Origin: Schistocerca nitens
Lineage: Eukaryota > Arthropoda > Insecta > Orthoptera > Acrididae
Assembly (NCBI RefSeq): GCF_023898315.1
Contig: NC_064619.1
Location: 505,582,594-505,646,593 of the forward strand
Direction of reading: 5' to 3'
DNA: 64,000 nt
Positions 24,901 through 36,004 of the stretch are shown one piece after another (the stretch's first letter is position 1; each line of letters opens with the position of its first letter). Made by a program: the position numbers and the translations under genes. The notes under the pieces are model-generated. The model had not been told where the DNA came from. It did no database searches and worked only from the letters and a program-made list of their open reading frames with translations.

Positions 24901-26244
24901 CTATTTCTTGTCATTTCATTAGGCATTTCAGTAAATATCAGAAAGTACGATATGTTTCCAAGTAATGAGCGTGTCGCATTTGCAATGCTTTCTACAAAGG
25001 AACGTCAATAGCGAGGATAATGGCCTCCCCTTTTTTTTTTTTCTTCTCCACCTGCGCCACACACTAATGGCTTTTTCTCAAGGCGGCTGGCACACCTGGC
25101 CGCTCACAACGAATTACTTCACGGTCACTTACCTTTCTTAACGAAATATTTACGACAGCAGTTTTCGCTACAGTGACAGTCTCATATAAAAATTTCATAG
25201 GTCAAGAATTTGTGTTACAAATCTGTAGAAACAAAATCGTATGAATATAACAGTGTCCGAAAAATTTTCGTAGGCATTGTGGTACATTCACGCATTTACA
25301 CACATTTCATAACTCTTAAAGTACGATTCTTGGTTTCCAACATCCTTTTTCCCTAACCACTACTCATTATTCCTTACTTTATTACACATATACATATTCG
25401 TCGACACGTCTTCAATATTTCATCTTAGAAATCCGTAGCATAATCAAATTCCTCATATACGGTAGCATCATCTTATTGATCATAAACATATCTCAACAGC
25501 ATAATACACATCGTCGTCGTAAAAATAACATCATAACACCTCAGTCAAATCTCTCAATCGTCGTAGCTTTCTGCAATAATATCAAAACCTAAAAAAAAAT
25601 TCTCTGCTCATTTCAATGGTGTCGTCTACCTCAAACGTACTTTAAAAATTATGATCCCATACCAAATACATCATTCAAAGCTCTCATAGTACCACAATGG
25701 TTCCGAAAAAATATGAACAGTTTACAAAGTACAGACAAAATACAGTTTCATAAGTGTGAAGTTATCCAACTGTGTAATTGCGTAAACATCTGTCACTGAT
25801 GTAGTAAAAAAAGTTTCTTTCTCTGTTAAATGATCAGATAGCTGTGTAATTTGTGTGTTAGAGAAATATGGTACTGATGTGTAAAGTTGTGTAAGCAAAT
25901 ACCATATTAGCTAGGGCTCCTTGTGCGTGCCAAACACATGGTACACAAAGTAAGTGTGTACCCCCCTGAGGATTTTTTTTTTTTTTTTTAGAGAACAAAC
26001 AATGTATTTACCTTGATATCATGACAAATTACAAAACTCCGCCATCTCTCTCCCCACATCCACCACTGCTGGCGGCACACCTCCAACTGCCCAGCGCTAC
26101 GCGCTGTTCACAGCCAGCTGCCTAACACTACAATGGTTGAGTATTACAACAATGCAAAGCAGCCACAGACTGCACACGGCACAGCCGGTGTTTTTCATAC
26201 TGAGGTGGCGTTACCAATAAAAAAACCTAAACAGCCTACTTACA
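21984..26244 (-). mobile_element. Large non-coding LTR-type element (fossil)
   Basis: A 4.26-kb insertion with TG...CA ends and a perfect 4-bp target duplication CATG (21980-21983 and 26245-26248), inside a SINE. The left terminal repeat is 21984-22554; a matching terminal-repeat segment lies at 25991-26244 and looks nearly identical to the corresponding left part. A purine-rich tract abuts the left repeat (22555-22580, GGGGAGCATGGGGG on the minus strand), so the element reads right to left. The interior is AT-rich, and I see no gag, protease, reverse transcriptase or integrase, so it looks like a non-autonomous LARD-style derivative that is not whole. The family (Ty3/gypsy by 4-bp duplication?) cannot be fixed without coding sequence. 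Close repeat similarity suggests a fairly young insertion. Confidence 0.75.
22959..23153. repeat. 54-bp tandem repeat, about 3.6 units
   Basis: Units start at 22959, 23013, 23067 and 23121, each opening CAGACCCACTG and containing GTCCT.GTAGA. The period is a multiple of three, so both strands show artificially long repeated-peptide frames. It lies inside the LTR-type element and may be a spacer or minisatellite of that element. Confidence 0.9.
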
Positions 26245-26360
26245 CATGGATGTATTTGATGGCCTTAGGTTAGTTAGGTTTAAGTAGTTCTAAGTTCTAG
26301 GAGACTGATGACCTCAGATGGTAAGTCCCTTAGTGCTCAGAGCCATTTGAACCCATTTCG
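26245..26360 (+). mobile_element. SINE A, right part (split by LTR element)
   Basis: Resumes at CATGGATGTATTTGATGGCC and runs to AGAGCCATTTGAACCCATTT. Together with 21894-21983 it makes one SINE A. Confidence 0.9.
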
Positions 26361-26570
26361 CCGGCCGAAGTGGCCGTGCGGTTAAAGGCGCTGCAGTCTG
26401 GAACCGCAAGACCGCTACGGTCGCAGGTTCGAATCCTGCCTCGGGCATGGATGTTTGTGATGTCCTTAGGTTAGTTAGGTTTAACTAGTTCTAAGTTCTA
26501 GGGGACTAATGACCTCAGCACTTGAGTCCCATGGTGCTCAGAGCCATTTGAACCATTTGAACCCATTTCG
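26345..26570 (+). mobile_element. SINE A, inserted in the tail of the previous SINE
   Basis: Body 26361-26554, of a subfamily with GTGGCCGTGCGGTTAAAGG, CCGCAAGACCGC and TTTAACTAGTT that recurs at 45010. The 16-bp direct repeat ATTTGAACCCATTTCG (26345-26360 and 26555-26570) is the 3' end of the neighbouring SINE, so it is the younger insertion. Confidence 0.9.
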
Positions 26571-27530
26571 TACATCCATTATGCATACTCGAAAGCAGAG
26601 GAAACATATTACTTTAAAGTCGCTTGCGTGCATGAGTACAAGAAGGAGCATTGCACTGAGATTCGGAATAACACAGGCACTGCAATATCGTACTTATCCG
26701 TCGACACCGGACAAGCGACTTTCAAGTAAAATGTGTGCTCGCTGCAGCTATACACCCAATGAATGTACGAGTATACGTTGTAGACACATGGCTGACGACA
26801 TACGGAAGTGTAGCTGTGGCTGCGAGTCGTCCTCGAATTACCAAAATGGTAAGGCGATCGCTCGCAATAACTCGGTAATTCGCGTTCGAGTCCCGGTCGG
26901 GCACATATTTTTATGTCGTCATCCCATTATGCAGCTGAAGTTTGTCCATATTGACAACTGCGAATACATTACATGTATTTCATAACGGCTGTAGTCGCTG
27001 CAATGTCTGTTTCTTCAGACATGCATGTATGCCAGAAGGAACACTGCATCGTAATTCCGAATAACACAGCACTGCCATACCTCACTTATCAGCTGACACC
27101 GGGCAAGCAACTTTCAAGTGACATGTCTCGCCTGTACGGGAATATACGTAATGGATGTACGAGAACAGTCGTAGGCATATGGTTGACGACGTACGGAATT
27201 CTGGGTCTCGCAATGAGTCGTGCTCTGCTAGCCGAATGGTGACGGCACGGTAGCTCAGCGTGTTCGGTCAGAGGGTTACCTGCCTTCTGCAATAAAAAGA
27301 CTGAGTTAATGGATCAGCAATGAATTTGAACAACGGTGATGGGACGTCCGCCCCGAACAAACAGAATGAACAAAATGAGATTAAAAATATATATATATAT
27401 TAAGGCGGCGGCTCGCGATAACGGGAAGTCTGGGTTCGAGTCCCCGTTCCGACACAAACTTTCATTGTCGTCATTCAACTGTAAAGCTGATGGATATCCA
27501 TATTCGCAACAACGAATACATTTCAAGTAA
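26571..27530 (+). repeat. tRNA-like composite repeat C, tandem pair
   Basis: Two plus-sense copies follow the end of the interrupted minus copy. One runs about 26640-26995 (B box GTTCGAGTCCCGGTCGGGC near 26885, tail TTGACAACTGCGAATACATT). A longer one runs about 27030-27530 (CACGGTAGCTCAGCGTGTTC, then TAAGGCGGCGGCTCGCG and GGTTCGAGTCCCCG, tail CATATTCGCAAC). Frames here are incidental. Confidence 0.5.
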
Positions 27531-27904
27531 GGTGTCTTACGAATCAAATTAAGGTTCATACAACTTTAAGTTTTTCCGATGGCTGCTTATACGGCTAATT
27601 CATGCATCCAAATGCCTCTCGGAGCTCCTCAAAAATTGTTGGCCCTGTTTACATGCAAATTGGTATATAAATTTCTGACTGTTCGGGATTGGAAATGGGA
27701 TAGAGCGCATAAAAGCATAATAAAACAGGAAGTACTAGAAAAATTGCAAAATAAGAGTCAGTTTTATTTTGATGCGTTTGGTAGGAAGACTATGAAACTT
27801 GTCCAGGCAAATTATTACGACAGTTATCGATGTATCCTTACTGATGTCGTAAATAATAGTAATTAAAACATCGCATTTTTGAGCGAAACAAGTTAACATA
27901 GTCA
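27531..27904. other. No recognisable feature
   Basis: One frame of 95 codons (27579-27866) has no recognisable domain and typical AT-rich base use. Confidence 0.45.
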
Positions 27905-28275
27905 AGCTATTTTCTTATATGAATGTCCGAAAGAACAGACACTGCCTGGCTGGGCAGTGGAGCCACCTTCTTCACTGCGTATGCACAAACACGTCCCATC
28001 TCCTGCGGGAATCTCTTGAGTAGCGAACGTGGAGTCAAAAGACAGGGACTGCCGATGGGGGCGCTCGGTGGCAAGGTGGTCGGCCTGAGGTTGGCGACGT
28101 AGTCGGTAAAGTAGCGGTAACGCTGTGTGCCGGATGGCGCAGCGATTAACGCATCTGCATAGTAAGCAGGAGATCCCGGGTTCGAATCTCTGTCCGATAC
28201 ACATTCTCGCTCGTCGCCGCTGATTTCGCGTAATGTCCCGCTGCAGCTGACGGCAGTGATTCCCTTCAATTTAGT
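27905..28275 (+). mobile_element. tRNA-like SINE, family D, long copy
   Basis: Begins with AATGTCCGAAAGAACAGACA and has a tRNA-like part GGATGGCGCAGCGATTAACG (A box) with GAGATCCCGGGTTCGAATCT (B box) at about 28132-28190. It ends in ACATTCTCGCTCGTCGCCGC. The 41640-42224 copy has the same start block and tRNA-like part. Confidence 0.6.
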
Positions 28276-28539
28276 TATAAGCTATTTTAACCTCGAGCTT
28301 CAATAGAAACACTTAGATTGCCCCAAAATACATTTTAAAAAATCAAAAATTTATCTAGCAATGTTCTCGTATTAGACTATGCAGCAGTAGTTCTTGTAAG
28401 CAAACCACTAGAAAAACAGTTATGTCTCTGAAAATAAGAAGTTGTTCTGGCGTCCAATAGATGTCAGTAAAATTTGGTGTAAGTCATAAAAATACAAAAA
28501 AATCTATCTATTTGGAAAGTAAACTCCATCCATAGGTCC

Positions 28540-28842
28540 TGATGGGCCTTTCAGTACCGACCAACCGCCGTGCCATCCTCTGCCTATGGTGTCATTGGAT
28601 GCTGTATGGAGTGGCGTGGGATCCGCACACCGCTCTCCTGGCTATTATCAGTTTTCGTGACCTGGAGCAGCGCCTGTTCAGTCAAGTAGTAGTAAAGATG
28701 GCCTCACGAGGCTGAGTGCACTCCGTTCCAGCCCTCCCTAACCCCCTTTCCAAGGAAGACTCTCTGCGAGTACCTAGAATCGAACCCGGGTCCTCCACAC
28801 GATAGCCAGCCACGCTGACAACTCAGCTACGGAGGCGGACTT
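28540..28842 (-). mobile_element. tRNA-headed SINE with the body of the 5S SINE
   Basis: The minus strand opens with a tRNA-like head: CTCCGTAGCTGAGTTGTCAG (A box) and ACCCGGGTTCGATTCTAGG (B box). It then enters a body with TGCACTCAGCCTCGTGAGGC, CTTGACTGAACAG, GAGAGCGGTGTGCGGA and GGATGGCACGGCGG. These blocks match, in the same order, the post-5S body at 17970-18170 and 55090-55260. Confidence 0.8.
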
Positions 28843-29461
28843 TGTGTGTGGAAGGGTACAGGTAATTTCATGCTATCTTGAATGAAGGTGAATCTGTCTG
28901 TTGTGTTACATCAGAACTAGAGTTGTAAAACTAGCAGAGGCTACTGAAAACTATCAAAAACAAGTGTAGACTACGGTAGCTTTGCTAGTAGCTTTTACCG
29001 TCTAAGGTCATACAAGCGTTACCAGTATGTTAAATGGTGTTGCATATCTGTTGGAAGTTATATCATTATATCGCTTTCTTTACGTATGTGATGTCTTATT
29101 AGATTCCCCTAAGAAGCAGATGTGGTGAACCGTCTAGAAACTGAGGCTAGGCTACATAAAAACCCGGGTGACCTGCGGAAAATTGTAGTTCGATGTCTGT
29201 TGTTTAAAACTAAACAGAGTTTATAGTAAAACTGAAACTGTCAGTATTTAATTCAAGTTTTATTCCAAAGTTGTTGATTTGTAACTTGAAACAGATAAAC
29301 TTTTTAATAGAAATAAAGAGGAGGAGACTCAATAAGAAAGTAAAATAATAAAAGAAAACACAGAACAAAAATACATCAAACATAGCTTCTTTGGACTTAC
29401 AGAAACCATGCTTCTGTTATTAATGAACAACTTCTGCATTTACCAACGATAGCAGACAGAA
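28843..29461. other. No recognisable feature
   Basis: AT-rich, no gene or known repeat. Confidence 0.5.
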
Positions 29462-29535
29462 CTTTCGGGGTATAAGGTCGTGGTCCACCAAATTCCTCTG
29501 TGAGTTTCGTGGACCGTGACCTTATACTCCGAAAG
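29462..29535. repeat. 27-bp-arm hairpin
   Basis: Left arm 29462-29488 (CTTTCGGGGTATAAGGTCGT...) and right arm 29509-29535 pair at 25 of 27 positions around a 20-base loop. Its identity is unknown: it could be the foldback end of a retroelement or a small RNA precursor. Confidence 0.85.
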
Positions 29536-30148
29536 ATTTATCGGCAGCAATATGATCAAAGCCTTCATTCTATCAATAACAGGAAACTCTTCCCTTTGAT
29601 CGCGATGAAGAACGTTCTATTTACTAGAAAATAACAACAATAATTATATTTTTTATGTTAGTGCACGTAAACTATACTTGCATCAAAAATAGTTGCTGAG
29701 GTTACATAAAAGGGCAGAGGTAACGGGATCAACTAATTTTTGTTACATAAATAGCAACTCATATTCTGCAAGGACAACAGGAATAATATTAAACGATGTG
29801 CGGTTATAATTATGTGAAAAACAAACAACCAAACATACAGAAAACCAAAGAAAAATCGTCGGCTCCCAGTTTCTCTCTTACAAATTCATTTACGTTTCTT
29901 TCCCTACCAATGCTACCGATACTGATGGTAATCCTACTATTTACTGCGTTATTTATGTGGTGTACCAAAACTACGGAACCATAGTCTTACTAGAATGCAA
30001 CACTAATTAGAACCCATTTTCATCATACAAGATACTGGTTACACTTCAAAAAGGAGTTATCATCTGAAATAGTCGAACTTCGAATTGACAAAAGAGTCAC
30101 GATCGGATTTTTTGAAATACTGTAGAATTCAATACACTTGTATCACAA
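29536..30148. other. No recognisable feature
   Basis: AT-rich flank of the mariner insertion. Confidence 0.5.
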
Positions 30149-30150
30149 TA

Positions 30151-31480
30151 AGAGGTGTGGCTAGAAAAAAACCGGACTAGTACTGGTGAAACAATAAAAC
30201 GAATGCAATAAGGCTGAAAGTCGCGTGGCCTGTCACGTGACTCTCGCTCCGCCTACTGCTAGAGTTTCATCTGCCTCCTGCACTCAGTCTGCCCGTGGCG
30301 TCTGTTTTAAGTAGTTGACGTTTTGTCTGTGCGTCGGAAAATGTTGAGTGTACAGAAAGAACAGCGTGTTAACATCAAATTTTGTTTCAAACTAGGAAAA
30401 TCTGCAAGTGAAACGTTTGTAATGTTACAACAAGTTTACGGCGATGATTGTTTATCGCGAACACAAGTGTTTGAGTGGTTTAAACGATTTAAAGATGGCC
30501 GCGAAGACACCAGTGATGACACTCGCACTGGCAGACCATTGTCAGCAAAAACTGATGCAAACATTGAAAAAATCGGTAAACTTGTTCGACAAGATCGCCG
30601 TTTAACAATCAGAGCAGTGTCTGAGTTAACAGGAGTTGACAAGGAAAGTGTTAGGCAGATTCTTCATGAAAGTTTCAACATGAACAAAGTGTGTTCAAAA
30701 ATGGTTCCAAAGTGTCTCACAATTGAACAGAAGGAACGCCGAAGAATGATTTGTTCTGACATCCTGGAAAACATTGAAAGTGATCCCACCTTCTTACAAA
30801 ATGTTATTACTTGCGATGAATCGTGGTTTTTTACTTACGATCCCAAAACTAAACGCCAATCGATGCATTGGAAAACTCCTGGTTCTCCACGACAAAAAAA
30901 AGCACGAATGTCAAAATCGAAATTCAAGGCAATGATGATTTTTTTTTTTTTTTTTTTTTGACATCAAAGGGATTGTGCACATTGATTGGGTACCAGAGGG
31001 ACAAACAGTGAATCAGCATTACTACATTAGCGTCCTGGCTACCCTACGTGAGCGAGTACGGAGAAAACGGAACGATTTGTGGAGAAAAAAGTCATGGATC
31101 CTTCACCAAGACAATGCCCCAGCTCACAGTGCGTTGTCAGTGAAGACGTTTTTGGCAAAACACAACATTCCCATCTTAGATCCTCCACCCTACTCACCTG
31201 ATTTGGCCCCCTGTGACTTTTTTCTTTTCCCTAAAGTCAAGTCAGCTTTGAAAGGAACTAGATTTGAGACTGTTGAAGCAGTAAAAGAAAAAGCGACGGA
31301 AGTAATGTATGGACTTACCGAAAATGATCTGCAGCATTGCTATGAACAGTGGAAAATTCGTATGGAGCGGTGTAGAGACCGAGGAGGAGAGTACATTGAA
31401 GGAGATAACATGAAATTGTAAATAATTGTAAATAAATGTTTTTGCCAGCATCAGTCCGGTTTTTTTCTAGCCGCACCTCG
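30151..31480 (+). mobile_element. mariner element, nearly intact
   Basis: 1,330 bp flanked by TA dinucleotides (30149-30150, 31481-31482). Terminal inverted repeats are GAGGTGTGGCTAGAAAAAAA and GAGGTGCGGCTAGAAAAAAA, about 30 bp with few mismatches. Length, TA target and coding content fit a complete mariner. The only obvious defect is the T-run shift in the transposase. Confidence 0.95.
30341..31421 (+). pseudogene. mariner transposase, one homopolymer frameshift
   Basis: The transposase would cut and paste the element at TA sites. The start at 30341 (MLSVQKEQRVNIKFCF) fits the family better than upstream in-frame codons. The N-terminal paired-type helix-turn-helix (FVMLQQVYGDDCLSRTQVFE, WFKRFKDGRED), the first aspartate in TCDESWFFTYD, the second in ILHQDNAPAHSA, and the third in YSPDLAPCDFFLFP, 34 residues later, give the DD34D triad. 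The end, GDNMKL, is at 31421. A 21-T run (30939-30959), in place of a short Val/Phe stretch before FDIKGIVHIDW, throws the frame. Apart from that shift the frame is open, implying recent activity. Confidence 0.92.
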
Positions 31481-31559
31481 TATACCGACAGAATTAATCC
31501 TTGGCCTCAACGCCTTCTCTGCGTCAAGCCGAGAAATTACCTCCATATTCTGCAGTAAT

Positions 31560-31990
31560 GCTAACGGAAGAGGGCGGTCATAGCGGCTGTCAGTTTCACA
31601 GGCCGCCTTCAAGACGTCACCCGCCACCGAGTCCGCGTGATTACGTGCGCAGCACGCCGTTTCGAACGTCGCCCACACGGCGCGCAGGTAATTAGTAACT
31701 GTCGCCGCAGGCAGCGGCTTAATTGGATGGCCTAAATAACGCGCTCATCGCGAGGAGATCGTCACCCGTCATTACGACACACGCGCGGCGCTCGTCCGCA
31801 GCTGCTCCTTAGTACCAGCCGGGTAATGAAGTGCCACCGCCGGACTCGCGACCTACCCGGCCAGCCCCTCCGTCAGCGGGGGTGGGGCGCTCGAATAAGA
31901 AACACATTCCTCGTACGGAATAAATGAGACACATAAATTTAATATGTCAGCTGTTAAGTGAGTCGTTAATTAACTGCGGAAAACTGGCTG
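31560..31990. other. GC/CpG-rich island 3 with homeodomain-like cores
   Basis: CpG-dense from 31570 to 31890. A/T cores are GTAATTAGTAAC, GGCTTAATTGGATGG, GTGATTACGTGC and, at its edge, GTTAATTAACTG. No coding signal I trust. Candidate enhancer or promoter. Confidence 0.45.
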
Positions 31991-32419
31991 GCAGCGGACG
32001 TCACCTAAGAAATAATACATGGCCAACCTAACGATATCGTAGTGGTAGAGAGAGCTATTAGAAGGAGTTACTCAAAGGACCTTCAGAAACAACCAGTACA
32101 CGCCAAAGTAAGACTTGTTGCAGACTTCACTTACACGCTCTTGTACATTAGGATCCACAATTTAGGTAAAATGACGAGTCGTAATGCTTTTATTCAGAAT
32201 CCATAGCATACGCCCCAGTCCCAATATATCGCTTCTCTGTGATACAGCTCGAGCACTTAAACGCACAACAGCGAACTACGGTAATGATGAATGTGTGACA
32301 CTGCAGTGTAATTTCACCCCGCTGCTCTCTGTGATAGTAAATAGGGGACATGCCTGTAACAGGGCATAAAGCCTTGCCGAATTTTATTCCTTGTACTCAG
32401 TTGGAAACTAACTGTGCCT

Positions 32420-33870
32420 CGCAGAAAGGAGCGTGAAAAATACGCGTCGATGTCAGCATCTGAGAGAGGACTTGTTGTTGGGCTAAAAAGACGCCAGTTG
32501 AAATAATCAGCGAATCGCTCGACATTGGAATAGGAGCGATGCCGCTGTTTGACGATATTGGTAGGAATGGATGAACGATGACCGAACGCAGCGTCAAGAA
32601 GGAAGCGGTCAACCTAGGGTGGCACATAATGTGAAGACTGAGTGATAGTCAAAGAGGCACCCGTCAACCTAAGCTCTGCCTGTGCATGTTTGACTGGCAC
32701 CCAACGTTGTTTTACGGTATCTATGTCTTTGATCAGATGAAGCCAGCAACTCAAAAGTCGTTATAAATGATGTAATATCCACGATCTGACCATAAGTCTA
32801 CAGTCATCAATTCATAAATCGAAATTGGTCAATAGATGTTCAAGAGGCGGACCGCACAATATGGAAGGAGACGGAGAGTAACGTGCTGTAACTAGAAAAG
32901 CGGTACCAGCTGACAGCGACAGTTAGCAGAGCTCAGTGACTAAGAACGTAGACAAGTCGTTGGATCTCATCTGAGCAACAGCTTCGTCAGTGACAGGTAA
33001 ACCGGCCCAAAGCTGTCCAAGTCGATTGTTGGTGATATGCTGGTGAAATGGAATTGCGAAGGAACACCACAGCTGAGCCAAGATGAAGGAGACCTGGTTC
33101 ACTGACCGGCAGGTTCCATCGAGCATAGAGGAGGAGGACAGAGCAAAAAATCATACGAAATCATCAAAAGGAAGCACTCGTGGGTTCCAAAGGGCTACCA
33201 GTAGTCCAGATAGCACGATGAATGTAAGGAAATAAAAAGAGTGCAGCTCCTCAGAAAACCACACATTTCTGTGGTCACTGATAAGCGACGCTTGAGGAGA
33301 TGTAAAGAGCAACGGGACTGGAAACGAGTGATTTGGAGTGGAAATCCGGTGAAGATTTCGAGAACGTTACATACCAACATGTATAGGGCCAAGTGGTGTA
33401 TGGAGGAGATGATGTTGTGGAATGGGAGTGTTTTCTATGGGTATAAAACCCCAAACCTTAAAAGCGGATGGATATGACCACATTTTACTGTGTAGAGTTG
33501 AGGAATAGTTCGGAGATTGTTTATATCCTCATGAGAATGCACCCTGTCATAAAGCAGCATCTGTGAGACATTGGTTTGTGGACAATACCAATCCCGACAT
33601 GGACTGACCTGGCCAAAGTCCCAAACTGAACATCTTTAGGGTGAGTGAGGACATCGACTTCACTCTAGATCCCAGTGGCCCAACATCACTTTCTTCTCCG
33701 GTTCTGGTTCTTGGGTAAGAATGGGATGCCATTCCTGCCAAGAAATTCAGAAACCCTACTGAAACAGTCCACAGTAGAGTTCAAGACATCCTAAGGCAAA
33801 AGGTGGAGACTCTTCATAATAATGCCCACTAATGTCTGTCTCGATACCTTTGATCGGTTAGTTTTTCAAG
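32420..33870 (+). mobile_element. Degenerate Tc1-like element
   Basis: Shifted plus-strand frames give pieces of a Tc1 transposase. Around 33385-33430 is a GGDDVVEWECF-like stretch in place of the usual GGG.MVWGCF block. From 33535 on, MHPVIKQ (decayed DNAP.H), then WPGQSPKLNIF (decayed WPGQSPDLNPIE) and FRNPTETVHSRVQDILR, followed by an AKGG-type end. Many lesions; very old compared with 45292-46713. Confidence 0.65.
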
Positions 33871-33899
33871 CAATCCAGCCGATTTTCGTCAAAATATGT

Positions 33900-34370
33900 C
33901 CACGGTGATTGCTTATGCATTCAGGAAATGTATTTCCTTTTTTAATGTTTGTCTCCGTCTACCATACTCAGACTGACAGTTGTGTTTCAAACTGAGGGCC
34001 ACACTGTGTTGCGCCGTGAAAACATAGAGCGTCCGACGGCCGGAGACGACAGGCCGCTTATCGAGCAGCAACAAAGGCTTCGTTAGCGTCTGCTCATTAG
34101 CAGGGGAATCCCGCCATCTGCATGCGAGGCACGCCTCACCATCTGGACCGGGACCGACCAGGCCCGCTGCCGTCGCCGCCGCAGCAAGAGCATCAGCTGC
34201 CACGCAGTATCTGGAGCGTCCACTGCTAGGGCGACGTGGATCGCTGCAGAGGATGTTCATGATGGACAAGGTTATCCAGGAACGGGCAGGGCGTCCGAAT
34301 GTCAAATTTACCATAAGAGGACAGTCGCAAACTTCACCATCAGTAGCATCTTTCTTCAGCAAGTCAGCTT
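33900..34370. other. GC-rich island 4 with a 149-codon minus-strand frame
   Basis: G+C-rich core at about 34010-34260. A minus-strand frame (33913-34362) spans it but shows no recognisable domain, has an alanine run, and is the length expected by chance in GC-rich DNA. Cores such as GCTCATTAGCAG and CAACAAAGG occur. More likely a regulatory element than an exon, but undecided. Confidence 0.35.
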
Positions 34371-35009
34371 TCTGTCACTAGAAAAACCAGTTATCACGAC
34401 TGTGCCACGTTAACGGTATGATTCGTATCGTGCCTGCGCGTGCACTCTCTGTGTCCTGCGGAAACCAGCGGACACACACGTACTTTGTACTGCTTAAACA
34501 CAACTGACCGCCACTTTTACATTCACCTCCGTGCCACGTCTCACAACGGACGTACCCACCACACCACAGACAGCGTATGAAACATCGCCGGGTACTAGTA
34601 AAATGTCAACGCTGCAACCGAGCTCCCATTCCGGTAGGAACAGTGCTAAGGTAAGAAGACGCTTTTTTCATTAAAGCTATTGCAATGCAGTCTATTATAA
34701 ACTTCTCCACTTAACTTTGATGAAACACTATTCCTTTCTTAACCTACTATTCACCTTATAACGCCTAGAACACAAACTGATACTAAACTGGGAAAACCAA
34801 CGCGAGTGGATCAGGTGGGCTGATAGTGGCAGTTTCCAAATGGGAGTAAGTGGAAGGGGCTTACCAGTTCTGCTATGTACCTGACGAACAATCAAAACGT
34901 CTCGAAAATCTAGGGCGAAACTGTGGGAACAGGAACTGTTTCAATTCATTTTCCCAGAGAGTAATTAAAATTTTGTTTGTTTGTGTTGTGTACGTGAGAG
35001 TGACGTACA
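34371..35009. other. No recognisable feature
   Basis: Mixed composition; no gene or named repeat. Confidence 0.45.
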
Positions 35010-35770
35010 GTAAGTAATGTAGCCGTTCTTTTCCTGAAACCAAGATACTTTTTTATTCAGGATTCCAATAGACCATGTTATTCCTCACACTTCTGGCTAA
35101 AATCCCTATTTTTTTCAACATAATCTCGTTCAATGTATCGACCTTACGCCACGTAACTGTTTGGGCCTGCATGCCGGCGTGGTACCACCACACTGGTCGA
35201 CGTCGGAGCCGACGTCGTCCTGCATCAATAACATCCACATCATTCAGTTACTGCTATCTGCTGAGTACATCTTTCATTGGGCCAAACAGACGGACGGAAG
35301 GTGCGAGATCCAGGCTGTAGAGTGGGTAAGGAAGAACAGCCAAATTAAGTTTCCTGAGCCGACTTGTGTGAGGCCTTGCGTTGCCATCAGAAAGAAGAAG
35401 TCTGCATTTATGTGTCGACGAAAATATTGTAGGTCACAGCTCCGTGGGGAAGGCTAGCAAGCCAGAGGTTGCTACCTTATTGCGATGACGACAGACGCAT
35501 CACCCAATGTCTCACCGTGCTTTTGTGCACTGCCAGGTCTAAGTAGACATTCTGTAAGTGCCTGTGAAAATCTGTAATTCTCTGGTTTTCCACCAAAAGA
35601 AAGTGAATTGCAGCGCTCTGCTTGGAACGTACCTCCATTGATTTTGAAGGCGAAGTATAGCGCTGCTGCCTACCAGAACTTCACGAAACTATAGGGGCTG
35701 AAGCGGCAGTATTCTACGATGTCCCACAACAAATTCTGTATTCTTTAACCGAAACTGGCTGATAAAAGAA
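35010..35770 (-). mobile_element. mariner element, internally deleted
   Basis: The minus strand aligns at both ends with the mariner at 56513-57801: the CTTGGAACGTACCTCC/N-terminal MEVRSKQ region near 35620-35650 and the C-terminal, A/T-rich end near 35030-35150. About 500 bp of the catalytic middle are absent. The element is a non-autonomous, MITE-like derivative of that family. Confidence 0.7.
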
Positions 35771-35809
35771 TGTGTAGCATTACTGATTGAAAACCCCTAT
35801 TGTGTTGGA

Positions 35810-36004
35810 TACCGCTGTGGCCGAGCTGTTCTAGGCGCTTCAGTCTGGAACCGCGCAACCCCTACTGTCGCAGGCTCGAATCCTGCCTCGGGCATGGATG
35901 TGTGTGATGTCCTTGGGTTAATTAAATTTAAGTAGTTCTAAGTTCTAGGGGACGTATGACCTCTGATGTTAAGTCTCGTAGTACTCAGAGCCATTTCAAC
36001 CATT
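35810..36004 (+). mobile_element. SINE A
   Basis: ACCGCTGTGGCCGAGCTGTT head, B box GGCTCGAATCCTGCC, tail AGAGCCATTTCAACCATTT. Somewhat diverged. Confidence 0.9.

Noticed and set aside
21984-26244. CRISPR-like or phage-like array in the repeated region
   Set aside because: The repeats are adjacent without spacers and sit in an insect retroelement with LTR-type ends.
33913-34362. 149-codon minus-strand frame
   Set aside because: It lies across a GC-rich island, has no recognisable domain and no support for a start. Chance openness is enough to explain it.
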